Part shown: positions 22,401 through 28,003 of the stretch, one piece after another
Layout of the letters: every line of letters starts with the position of its first letter
How positions within the stretch are numbered: position 1 is the stretch's first letter
NCBI RefSeq assembly: GCF_028736155.1
Contig: NZ_CP117879.1
Location: forward strand, 1 to 64,000
Source: Flavobacterium sp. KACC 22763
GTDB taxonomy: Bacteria; Bacteroidota; Bacteroidia; Flavobacteriales; Flavobacteriaceae
Length of the DNA: 64,000 nucleotides
Direction: 5' to 3'
Program-made: the position numbers and the translations under genes
Notes under the pieces: model-generated
What the model saw: only the letters and a program-made list of their open reading frames with translations
What the model was told of the DNA's origin: nothing
Databases searched by the model: none

Positions 22401-22423
22401 CTAACTTTTTTTTGCTTGATCAT
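16451..22423 (-). CDS. Giant secreted protein of the Bacteroidota RHS-locus type (1990 aa)
   Basis: A 1990-residue protein with an N-terminal hydrophobic export segment (about residues 12-32). Residues ~38-110 carry the start typical of the large Bacteroidota proteins that accompany RHS genes: FTPIGTSDMVNLSTGDFNYN, then LNLAYNSGATMDQESSWVGL and GWNLNVGEISRQVRGLPDD. This resembles the SpvB/TcdB-like N-terminal module seen in Tc/RHS toxins, but that assignment is tentative. Residues ~115-330 are glycine-rich alternating strands reminiscent of beta-barrel segments. The middle is beta-rich without a recognisable catalytic motif. Near 1770 is a linker (GFDGFEDYGIP), then a PKD-like domain at ~1810-1890 and a Cys-rich tail ending QCTPD. 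The start codon overlaps the stop of the upstream lipoprotein gene by four bases (ATGA), indicating translational coupling. Confidence 0.88.
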   Translation of the reverse strand: MIKQKKVSKFKKIVAIYLAMMILLETFQPMQIYALTSGPTQPEFNAFTPIGTSDMVNLSTGDFNYNIPIMDVGGYPLNLAYNSGATMDQESSWVGLGWNLNVGEISRQVRGLPDDFRGDKMIYENNLRDVVTVGTNFNVSGAFFGVDIPIELGLGVQYNNYEGVTFKPSVGVTYSLFDTADVGFKLTGSTGEGATLKPSVGISSKVSEKGRFSSTLGVGFGVDLNNRKGLENISASISSKRFEKTLVAGGADVTNQIGGGSVKGSISLNNTNNYTPTKRVAYDNINGMFNASLGSELFGGELQGRITAFGAIQKINSKYKNRSVGAYGYENSQYKNDTEGVLDFNREKEQGNINKNTTSLPVTNYTYDVYNIEGQGVSGMFRPFKSQTTYVYNDKVSDNGSATTLGAEIGGGNLVHVGVNFSQTPSSTEIGKWNRKNNAINAFTERATDKNDPLYESTTFKLVGELDVDNELDTLYNKKMLGSRPLRLKIGGGSFNRNLESVYMAKPISKLDNKYEALPVISPIKRSGRLLRNQSILKITNKEADDKFIFKNNTAKSHHTVGMKVLKADGTTYMYGKAVYNSTKVEATFDVSGRTDGNNYTGLISYQTPLSKNGNNNSDEYVSKTTTPAYAHSYLITSVLSPDYQDINNDGPSDNDLGTYTKFDYTKIGDTHYTEKFKWRVPYDRNTASYNEGLKTSKKDQRGNYLYGEKEVTYLKKIETKTHVAFIDLEKRKDAMGVQDEQGGRGTDAMSCIKSIRLFSKSELSAANITLETAANVENAISVKPIKTAHFEYDYSLCPNLPSSSNTDANLNKGKLTLKKLYFTYRSSNMGKYTPYKFDYSEVNPKYNFKASDIWGNYKENIENAPLTPAEFPFVEQDNTSANKNTSAWQLQKITLPSGGELKIQTESDDYKYVQNKKAMQMFKVVGSGITLTPNPSNISNRLLYNFYNGTRKHHKYIYVNVPDVNLTANEFKQKYLSENIDKPIYFKFLLNMSYNKVTQSPNRDFVSGYFEIDQNNLADMTVNDHIVAIPLKYLKLDGISSDKNREVNPIAKAGWGFGRTYLNRAVYGQSDEDSNKNFETIARDLVKSIESMAQVFKSPNGILETKNCAQEFEPNSSWIRLENPNGKKLGGGLRVSKIELSDQWDVMNAIETNPIYNEKYGQQYSYMLEDGTSSSGVATFEPNASSENPFVEPFYGNTGNYADRIAAPKELNYVEKPFGESFFPSAKVTYSRVTVSNLEKHDNGNKVIKKHATGKVITEFYTTKDFPTLVDYTDLNILPDPTADPILQTLDIKSINHLAASQGFSIETNDMDGKIKSENVFGEGQTKPISKVEYKYNVDKDGKLDSNLATIDSKGKTTIQQLGVNYDLINDFNESFSTSKTFGADGNLASFLVAIFPCFVPTILPRFAYHESVLRTSTTTKVVHKTGILIEKIAYDLGSKVSTKNLAWDAKTGQVILTKTINEFDDNYYNFNYPAYWGYENMGLASDNLGLEGDLTSDGAYFDLKDYTSPDISKYFKIGDELVFNDTKLWVLGYKSTTDKSRIQLMNRDGNIVDAANKPSDLHFKIMRSGNRNLQMASMASVTSMTNPIENNQNITNATFGYKSESNPGKKVLNASAIEYSDDWKSQCENGLPSEAGLITATGIKINPYLYNTKGNWRAVKSYAYLTGRNNHVTTNRRNTGYFASFNPFYQLSSGTWHKDVTNWTFASEVTKYSPYGTELENKDALERYSSAQYGYNYTLPVAVVSNAKYGEIGFDGFEDYGIPNPQLDALLNPHFGFSQAVNTNVKVSKTVSHTGNNSIAISPGQKASFVRKINGCKVATTPPCQANAIATPPSRTIESGQTTNISLSPATQGTTLTYSWTVQQNGVSGATAGSGNSINQTLTNTSGSSGTVTYTITPKSGTCTGAPITVVVTVNKAIEIPQTTTFYYKAQWECGDTIHDPEVNCWVDYKDAYGNTQRAMVGCQEPACVAIDAQSIISANYANQCTPD

Positions 22424-23025
22424 AAGGCTATTTGGGTATAGGTATCTTTAAATTTAAATTTGAGAGTGCCTTTTCTAAAAAGGAAATCGTTATATACGAG
22501 CTGTATTTTTTCGTTTGGGTCTATTCCTGAAAAAAACAGCATAACTTTTTGATAGGGAGCAATTTTGTAACTGCGTTCGTAGCTAACGCCCGAGCAAGGA
22601 ATAGTATCTTTTTTTGAAGTTACAGCGTAAAAATCTTTATCAAGACCAAAAGACATATATTTTACGGCATCAGTGTATTCCATGCTTGTAAAATCTTTAG
22701 AAAGTAGATCTTTTTCTTCTTCTTGTTGGAAAGTAAATTCTAAAACACGTTCTCTTTTGTTCTTTTCATAAAGAGAATCTACCGTTCTAAGACTATCAGT
22801 TCCAATATTTTTGAGTAAATAGTACTGAATAGGCACTTCGATGGCTGTAAATCCGATGTCTTCGACTTTTTGGGTATAAATACGAGATTTCCAGCCTATT
22901 TTTTCAAGGTTGAAATAACGATCTCTAATTTCTGAATCGTCAGACTTTGTAATAGAATTATCCTTGTTACAAGATGTGAAAACAAAAAATACTATGACAA
23001 AAATAATTTTATTTAAGTCCTTCAT
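22420..23025 (-). CDS. Lipoprotein of the RHS gene run, unknown function
   Basis: A 201-residue protein with a hydrophobic N-terminus and a lipobox (VFVFTSC, Cys at about residue 19), followed by NKDNS, so it is predicted to be a membrane-anchored lipoprotein. The remainder is mixed alpha/beta with no motif that I recognise. It overlaps by four bases both with the gene before it (stop at 23022) and with the 1990-residue gene after it, so the three are probably translated from one message. A role in exporting or anchoring the giant proteins is plausible from context only. Confidence 0.82.
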   Translation of the reverse strand: MKDLNKIIFVIVFFVFTSCNKDNSITKSDDSEIRDRYFNLEKIGWKSRIYTQKVEDIGFTAIEVPIQYYLLKNIGTDSLRTVDSLYEKNKRERVLEFTFQQEEEKDLLSKDFTSMEYTDAVKYMSFGLDKDFYAVTSKKDTIPCSGVSYERSYKIAPYQKVMLFFSGIDPNEKIQLVYNDFLFRKGTLKFKFKDTYTQIAL

Positions 23026-23507
23026 ACTTTTTGGTTATAAGTAATCAAATTGCTTTTTACATCAATATTTTTAGCAGTAAATAAATTTTTTGTCTTATTT
23101 ACTGAGCCCATTAAAAGTTGGCATTCGTTTTCTTTTGAAAATTCTGAAGAACAACTTTTTATTCTAGTCCATATTTTAGAAGATTGTATAGAGCCAAAAG
23201 AAGTGTGGAATTGATTAAGCTCTTCTTTTTTAGCAATAAATAGAGTTTTAAGACCTTTTTTGTCAAGATTAGGTAAGCCAGAAGATCGTAGTTTTGAGTA
23301 TAAAGAGCCAAGATTAAATTTTAGGGTATTAAAATTTTTTTCTTCTGTAATCTTTAGCTCATTAGCCATATTAAAATTGTTGAAAATTTTAATATTATCT
23401 ATGCATGTAATTTTATTTTTAGTAAAATTTAACGATGTAAATACTGTTAATATAGTAATTAACAAGACAAAGATTGTTATAAATAATAACTCGTATTTTT
23501 TTTTCAC
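23022..23507 (-). CDS. Small single-pass membrane-anchored protein, first gene of the RHS run, unknown function
   Basis: A 161-residue protein starting at a GTG (23507). An in-frame stop lies 15 bases further upstream and there is no ATG before residue 47, so GTG is the only reasonable start. Residues ~7-28 form one transmembrane or uncleaved signal segment. The soluble part is lysine-rich with three cysteines and no recognised domain. It overlaps the lipoprotein gene by four bases. No same-strand gene lies upstream for several hundred bases, so transcription of the run probably begins here. Confidence 0.72.
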   Translation of the reverse strand: MKKKYELLFITIFVLLITILTVFTSLNFTKNKITCIDNIKIFNNFNMANELKITEEKNFNTLKFNLGSLYSKLRSSGLPNLDKKGLKTLFIAKKEELNQFHTSFGSIQSSKIWTRIKSCSSEFSKENECQLLMGSVNKTKNLFTAKNIDVKSNLITYNQKV

Positions 23508-23900
23508 TGAATTAATTGGTTAATTTTTTAATAAAAATCTATTTATTCTAAAATGTACTTAATTACTGTGCTTATAGTTGTTTTTTATGTTAAATCTTGA
23601 TTTTATTTTGTTAAAAGGCGAGTATTTGTTTGTTTTATTTTTTATATTATGTTAATATAATGTATTTTGTTAAACGTGGTCAAAAATATATTTATTAATT
23701 TGAAATTCCTTACGGCTTTCCTCATTCAAGTGCAATTTTTACTAAAAAAAATAAAAATAGATTGTAAGTAGCTGAAAATGAATTGTTTTTTTTTTTTTTT
23801 TTTTTTTTTTTTTTGAGATTCAGATAATTTTTAGTTTGTGATGATATGTTGAGTAACAAATTAGAAGATTTACGACATATTACTAATAGCCAATGTAAAA
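23508..23900. other. Divergent intergenic region with a 29-base T tract
   Basis: This 393-base gap separates the minus-strand RHS run from a plus-strand Pmp3-type gene. It should hold promoters for both directions. The reverse complement of 23681-23688 reads TATTTTTG, an exact match to the Bacteroidota -7 element, but no good -33 TTTG is in place. Bases 23786-23814 are 29 consecutive T residues, far longer than any other homopolymer in the window. A 62-codon frame that reads this tract as polylysine is not a gene. Confidence 0.6.
23786..23814. repeat. T29 homopolymer tract
   Basis: Twenty-nine consecutive thymines on the plus strand, 279 bases upstream of the RHS run and about 87 bases upstream of the Pmp3-type gene. 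Such a tract is prone to slippage, so its length may vary between cells or be a sequencing artefact. Confidence 0.95.
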
Positions 23901-24101
23901 ATGATGACACTTATAGCAATATTTTTCCCATGTATCTCTTTTCTTTTAAGAGGCAAAATTTTGACGTCTTTACTTTGCTTGATTTTGCAGTTAACTTTAA
24001 TCGGCTGGATGCCTGCTGCAATATGGGCGGTCATATCTCTTCAGGATTCAAGAGCTGACAGACGTAATGAAAAATTAATAAAAGCAATGCGAAATAGATA
24101 A
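23901..24101 (+). CDS. Pmp3/YqaE (UPF0057) family small membrane protein
   Basis: A 66-residue, two-helix membrane peptide. Helix 1 (IAIFFPCISFLL) and helix 2 (LILQLTLIGWMPAAIWAVI) match the Pmp3/YqaE pattern, including the conserved L-GW-P-xI-A turn. A charged tail (QDSRADRRNEKLIKAMRNR) follows. Family members are small hydrophobic proteins often linked to membrane potential, salt or cold stress; the precise role is not settled. Two ATG codons stand in tandem at 23901 and 23904; either may be used. The gene diverges from the RHS run and lies just after the T29 tract. Confidence 0.8.
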   Translation: MMTLIAIFFPCISFLLRGKILTSLLCLILQLTLIGWMPAAIWAVISLQDSRADRRNEKLIKAMRNR

Positions 24102-24274
24102 TTGTTTATATGCTCACAATATGCGCAAATGTGAAAAATCTAGAATTGAAAATAAATAAAGGAGTCTTTGATTTTATGGAATTCATAATTAAAAAATGTA
24201 CCACTTTCTTGAAGACATTTTATTGAAAAGGATAAAATTTGTTCTTTAGATGTTTTTACATAATTTTACATATT

Positions 24275-24853
24275 ATGTATGAAATATTCCAAAAATATAT
24301 CGAAGAAAAAGCTGAATTTACCCCGGCTGAATCAGAACGTATACAATCTTTTGCCATTATCAAAAAACTTCGAAAAAGACAATATCTATTGCAGGAAGGA
24401 GATGTCTGGAAGTACGATGCTTTTATTACTCAAGGCTGTGTAAGAACATACACGGTTGACGATAAAGGCGGTGAGCATGTAAATAGCTTTAGTATTGAAA
24501 ATTGGTGGACAGGTGATAGAGAGAGTTTAATGATGCAGCAACCGTCACGATTTAATATCGATGCTATTGAAGATACAGCGCTTGTTCTTTTTACTCATGA
24601 AAATTTTGAATTGCTGTGTAGAGAAATCCCTGCTTTTAATAACATGGTTAATACTATTCTGCAAAGAAGTTTTATTGCTGCCCAAAATAGAATACAAGCT
24701 TCGCTGACTTTAACTGCTGAAGAAAAATACTTAAATTTTATAAAGAAATATCCAGGCTTTGCTTCGCGAATTCCTCAGGTAATGATCGCTTCATATCTGG
24801 GAATGACACCAGAAACATTAAGTCGTATTCGTAAACAGACCGCAAAAAAATAA
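24275..24853 (+). CDS. Crp/Fnr-family transcriptional regulator
   Basis: About 192 residues from the ATG at 24275; an upstream TTG at 24239 gives an unlikely extension. Residues ~5-115 form a cyclic-nucleotide-binding-like beta-roll (RQYLLQEGDVWKYDAFITQG, then RTYTVDDKGGEHV). A helical dimerisation region and a C-terminal helix-turn-helix follow (IPQVMIASYLGMTPETLSRI). This architecture is standard for Bacteroidota Crp-like regulators, many of which lack known cAMP-binding residues; I do not see a full cAMP phosphate cassette. It ends in a strong terminator, and the adjacent downstream SDR, VOC and ABM genes on the same strand are plausible targets. Confidence 0.9.
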   Translation: MYEIFQKYIEEKAEFTPAESERIQSFAIIKKLRKRQYLLQEGDVWKYDAFITQGCVRTYTVDDKGGEHVNSFSIENWWTGDRESLMMQQPSRFNIDAIEDTALVLFTHENFELLCREIPAFNNMVNTILQRSFIAAQNRIQASLTLTAEEKYLNFIKKYPGFASRIPQVMIASYLGMTPETLSRIRKQTAKK

Positions 24854-24860
24854 ATTATAT

Positions 24861-24881
24861 AAGGAGCTTAAGAAGCTCCTT
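24861..24881 (+). terminator. Rho-independent terminator after the Crp/Fnr gene
   Basis: A perfect 9-bp stem (AAGGAGCTT with AAGCTCCTT) and a three-base loop are followed by a run of seven T residues. It begins 7 bases after the Crp/Fnr stop codon. Confidence 0.9.
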
Positions 24882-24948
24882 TTTTTATGTCTTATTTGAA
24901 CTCTTGATCTATATCAAGTTTTTACTTATTTCTAATCAATGTGCAGGT

Positions 24949-24977
24949 TTTGCATTCGTCGCAACTTTGTAATGTTC
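24949..24977 (+). promoter_or_regulatory. Candidate promoter for the SDR-VOC-ABM genes
   Basis: TTTG at 24949-24952 and TAATGTTC at 24970-24977, 17 bases apart, approximate the Bacteroidota TTTG / TANNTTTG promoter (the -7 element is imperfect). The expected start site lies about 34 bases before the SDR start codon. A promoter here is expected because the upstream Crp/Fnr gene is closed by a terminator. Confidence 0.4.
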
Positions 24978-25017
24978 AAAAGAAACAAACATTATAAACA
25001 TTTAAATATTAGAAATC

Positions 25018-25875
25018 ATGTCAAAAACAATTTTTATTACAGGAACAAGTACAGGTTTTGGAAAACTTACAGCTTTAACATTAGCTAACGCAGGTCACTC
25101 AGTTATTGCCGGAATGCGTAATACAAAAGATAAAAATGCCGCAGCAGCTAAAGAACTAGGAGCGATCGAAAATATTGAAGTAGTAGATATTGATGTTACT
25201 GATGATGTATCAGTAAATAAAGCTATCGAAAAAGTAATCTCTAAATACGGTAAAATTGATGTTCTTGTCAATAATGCAGCTGTAAGCGGTTTTGGTTTAC
25301 TAGAAGGCTATTCTATTGATCAAGTTCGTAAAATGTTTGATGTCAACGTATACAGTGTGCTTCGTATGTATCAGGCAGTGCTCCCTTCAATGAGAAAAGA
25401 AAAAAACGGACTTGTAATTAATATTACAACAGGAGCAAGCGGACACACGCTTCCTTTTATGGTTCCTTACATCGCTTCAAAACTTGTAGTAGAAAGTTTT
25501 ACAGAAGGACTTCAAGATGAATTGGCGGATTATGGAATTGAAAACGTAAGTATTCAGCCAGGAGTTTATCCTACAGAAATGAATAATGGTTCTAAAGCTG
25601 GTATTCATGCAGACAAAACAGAAATTATTGAAGAATATGGGGATGCTGCCACCGAAAAATTTAATGCTTTAGGAACAGCATTATTTGGTAAAATGGCTCA
25701 ATTTGATATGAATCCGCAAACTATTGCTAATGGTATTCTAGAATTGGTCAGCATGAAAAAAGGGGAAAGACCTCTTCGTTTTCCGCTAGATGCCATTGCT
25801 CAAGGAACAGATAAAGAATTTATTGAAGCTCGTGCCAATATTAAAGCAAAATGGGTAGCAGCTTATACTAATTAA
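25018..25875 (+). CDS. SDR-family NAD(P)-dependent oxidoreductase
   Basis: A 285-residue classical short-chain dehydrogenase/reductase. The cofactor motif GTSTGFG is at residues 9-15, NNAA at 85-88, and the catalytic Tyr151-x-x-x-Lys155 (YIASK) with a serine at 141 upstream. SDRs reduce or oxidise carbonyl/hydroxyl groups with NAD(P); the substrate cannot be inferred. The start is the ATG at 25018. It is followed 29 bases later by the VOC-SnoaL gene and preceded by a Crp/Fnr regulator. That context suggests an inducible detoxification or small-molecule oxidation cluster. Confidence 0.92.
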   Translation: MSKTIFITGTSTGFGKLTALTLANAGHSVIAGMRNTKDKNAAAAKELGAIENIEVVDIDVTDDVSVNKAIEKVISKYGKIDVLVNNAAVSGFGLLEGYSIDQVRKMFDVNVYSVLRMYQAVLPSMRKEKNGLVINITTGASGHTLPFMVPYIASKLVVESFTEGLQDELADYGIENVSIQPGVYPTEMNNGSKAGIHADKTEIIEEYGDAATEKFNALGTALFGKMAQFDMNPQTIANGILELVSMKKGERPLRFPLDAIAQGTDKEFIEARANIKAKWVAAYTN

Positions 25876-25904
25876 TTTATTCACAAAATACATTTACAAT
25901 AATC

Positions 25905-26900
25905 ATGAAAACAAATCATAAAAAATCAAACAAAAAAGTACAGACTTCAGCTGCAGCAATGCTTAATTTATTAATACTCTTTTCTGCTTCAGAAAAAACA
26001 GTGGCGCAAAATACTGCAGGAATTGTTGGGATTGATCATGTCGGAATCAATGTCCCAGACTTGAGTAAAGCAGTTGCATTTTTTAACGATGTACTTGGTT
26101 TTACACCTGTAACACAGTTAGGGCCAATTCCGCTAGATTTAGAATGGAAAAAAATGAATCATATTAATCCTGCAACAGGCGCTGTTACTATAAAAATGAT
26201 AAATGCGGGAAATGGGGCCAGCATTGAAGTGTTTGAATACGCAGATAGCAAAGGAAGTTTGAATCATCCAAATACTGATGATATTGGAGCGTCACATATT
26301 GCTTTTTATGTAGAGGATATTAATGCAGCTGTGCAGTATTTGAAAAATAAAGGAGTTAAAGTTTTAGGAGAACCTTTTACAACGCCTTCTGGTGATACGG
26401 CTGGGGAATCATGGGTTTACTTTGAAACGCCATGGGGATCAAAAATGGAATTAGTTTCTTATCCAAACGGAAAAGGATACGAGAAGAATAAACCTGCCAA
26501 AATTCTCTGGTCTCCTAAAAAGCAGATTGATACCTCAATTTCTGAATCTGAAATTAAATCTTTAGTTGACTCGCATCTTTTAATATGGAATGAAAAAGAA
26601 ATTAAAAAACGTGAAGACTTAATGAAAAAAGTCTACAATGAAAATATTGAAATGGTAGACAGTCATTTTGTAGCTGTTGGTTATAAAGAAATAAATGGAT
26701 TTATAGAGGATCTTCATAATAAAAATAAAAATTCGAGATTTTCACGCATCAAAGCAATTGATGTAAATCATAATACGGCAAGGCTTTATTGGCAGCATGG
26801 CTCTGCAGAAAAACCAGATGCTGTTACTGGTATGGATCTTTTCGTTTTTGAAAATGGAAAAGTGGTTAAGTTGTATGTATTTGTAGATAATAAAAAATAA
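25905..26900 (+). CDS. Exported VOC (glyoxalase-like) protein fused to a SnoaL/NTF2-like domain
   Basis: A 331-residue protein. Residues ~15-35 look like an export signal (MLNLLILFSASEKTVAQ) preceded by a basic N-terminus. Residues ~42-195 form a vicinal-oxygen-chelate domain: IDHVGINVPDLSKAVAFFND opens it, and the paired half-modules end in SHIAFYVEDI and YFETPWGSKMELVSYP; His44, His-in-SHIAF and the Glu of MELV are candidate metal ligands. Residues ~205-331 fit a SnoaL-like/NTF2 cone (LVDSHLLIWNEKEIKKREDL ... ARLYWQHGS). The fusion of the two with an export signal is unusual. The gene lies between the SDR and ABM genes, with six bases before the latter. The reaction is unknown. Confidence 0.85.
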   Translation: MKTNHKKSNKKVQTSAAAMLNLLILFSASEKTVAQNTAGIVGIDHVGINVPDLSKAVAFFNDVLGFTPVTQLGPIPLDLEWKKMNHINPATGAVTIKMINAGNGASIEVFEYADSKGSLNHPNTDDIGASHIAFYVEDINAAVQYLKNKGVKVLGEPFTTPSGDTAGESWVYFETPWGSKMELVSYPNGKGYEKNKPAKILWSPKKQIDTSISESEIKSLVDSHLLIWNEKEIKKREDLMKKVYNENIEMVDSHFVAVGYKEINGFIEDLHNKNKNSRFSRIKAIDVNHNTARLYWQHGSAEKPDAVTGMDLFVFENGKVVKLYVFVDNKK

Positions 26901-26906
26901 AAGGAA

Positions 26907-27266
26907 ATGGGAAGTTCTAATCATCATGATAAAACAAAGACGACAGCAATAACTGTAAGTGCTTACTATAGAGTTCATCCGGAGGATAGACAGATTTTTA
27001 TAGATGCTGTTATACCCGATATGATTGCTGCCAATAAATTAGAAGGCTGTATTTATTATGCTTTTTCTCAGGATTTGACAGATGAAAGCACTTTTCATCT
27101 TTTAGAAGGCTGGAGAGATGAAGAAGCATACGAAAGACATGAAACTTCTGAAATATTTTTAACTGCTTTGAGTACAGTGGTTAAAAATGTAAGGATACTA
27201 GATAGAGAAGGAGTACGTTATGAGGTTAAAAAAATGCATATTGACGATCCAAGAGGGAAAGTTTGA
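26907..27266 (+). CDS. Antibiotic biosynthesis monooxygenase (ABM)-domain protein
   Basis: A 119-residue protein of the YgiN/ABM ferredoxin-like fold: an opening strand (AITVSAYYRVHPEDRQIFID), the helix with CIYYAFSQDLTDESTFHLLE, and WRDEEAYERHETSEIF, which matches the conserved W-x-x-x-x-A-x-x-x-H region. Members are small cofactor-free oxygenases or dioxygenase-like enzymes acting on quinones and related compounds. The start ATG at 26907 has an AAGGA just upstream and lies six bases after the VOC-SnoaL stop, so the two are cotranscribed. Its presence strengthens the reading of this cluster as quinone or aldehyde detoxification, which remains inference. Confidence 0.87.
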   Translation: MGSSNHHDKTKTTAITVSAYYRVHPEDRQIFIDAVIPDMIAANKLEGCIYYAFSQDLTDESTFHLLEGWRDEEAYERHETSEIFLTALSTVVKNVRILDREGVRYEVKKMHIDDPRGKV

Positions 27267-27332
27267 TCATCATAGAATGTCATTAAATATTAAAATAGCC
27301 AGAGAGTTTTTTGGATATCTCTAAAAATGACG

Positions 27333-27358
27333 AAACCCTTAACAAAAGTTAAGGGTTT
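27333..27358. terminator. Hairpin between ABM gene and tRNA-Ser (bidirectional terminator candidate)
   Basis: A perfect 11-bp stem (AAACCCTTAAC with GTTAAGGGTTT) and an AAAA loop. It sits between the ends of a plus-strand gene and a minus-strand tRNA. There is no strong T run on either side, so it is probable rather than certain. Confidence 0.7.
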
Positions 27359-27368
27359 CAAATTTCAG

Positions 27369-27453
27369 CGGAGAAAGAGGGATTCGAACCCCCGGACCTG
27401 TTACAGTCAACAGTTTTCAAGACTGCCGCATTCGACCGCTCTGCCATTTCTCC
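27369..27453 (-). tRNA. tRNA-Ser(UGA)
   Basis: The reverse complement folds as an 85-base class II tRNA. The acceptor arms are GGAGAAA (27447-27453) and TTTCTCC (27370-27376). The anticodon loop CTTGAAA carries UGA, a long variable arm follows, and the T loop is GGTTCGAATCC. No CCA is encoded. Confidence 0.97.
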
Positions 27454-27603
27454 AGTATGTCGCCATCAGAGCCTGATTGCGGGTGCAAATATAAGACGGT
27501 TTTTCGGTTATAAAAATTTTTTTCGAACTTTTTTTTGAAGTTTTTTAAGATAATTTTCAAGTGTCTAATTATCAGTATTTCCGAAAGTGGTTTTTTTGAA
27601 AAA

Positions 27604-28002
27604 TTAATCTAAATGGTCTAAAATTGGTGTTGGTTTTTTATGTTCGTCGACTGCAACAAACGAAAAAGTTCCTGAAACTACAGTTTCGCGAAGTTCTGTA
27701 TACATTTGTTCCATAAAAATATCGACATGAATTTTACAGCTGGTTCTTCCAACGCTATCCACTTTTGCTACTAATTCTATTAAAGTTCCCGCAGGAATTG
27801 CTTTTTTGAAATCAATTTGACCTGTCGAAATCGTAACTACTTTTTTACGGCTGAAACGTGTAGCGCAGATAAAAGCAACTTCGTCCATTAAATGAAGTGC
27901 TGTTCCTCCAAATAAAGTGTCATAATGATTTGTTGTGCTAGGAAAAACGGCTTTAAAAATACGAGTTTCTGATTTTTGGATTCTTTCTTCTACTGTTCCC
28001 AT
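27604..28002 (-). CDS. Hotdog-fold acyl-CoA thioesterase
   Basis: About 132 residues from the ATG at 28002, one base after the stop of the upstream ribB gene; an upstream start overlapping ribB is less likely. The hotdog motif is clear: TNHYDTLFGGTALHLMDEVA at ~25-44, with the Asn/His/Asp set and FGGxxLxxMDE typical of the YciA/acyl-CoA thioesterase group, then GQIDFKKAIPAGTLIELVAK. These enzymes hydrolyse acyl-CoAs to free acid and CoA in the cytoplasm. It is the last gene of the block running from ftsK, and is likely coexpressed with ribB. Confidence 0.9.
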   Translation of the reverse strand: MGTVEERIQKSETRIFKAVFPSTTNHYDTLFGGTALHLMDEVAFICATRFSRKKVVTISTGQIDFKKAIPAGTLIELVAKVDSVGRTSCKIHVDIFMEQMYTELRETVVSGTFSFVAVDEHKKPTPILDHLD

Positions 28003-28003
28003 A

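Noticed and set aside
23722..23910. 62-codon minus-strand frame rich in lysine
   Set aside because: The polylysine is only the T29 tract read in reverse; no start context and it overlaps the Pmp3-type gene.
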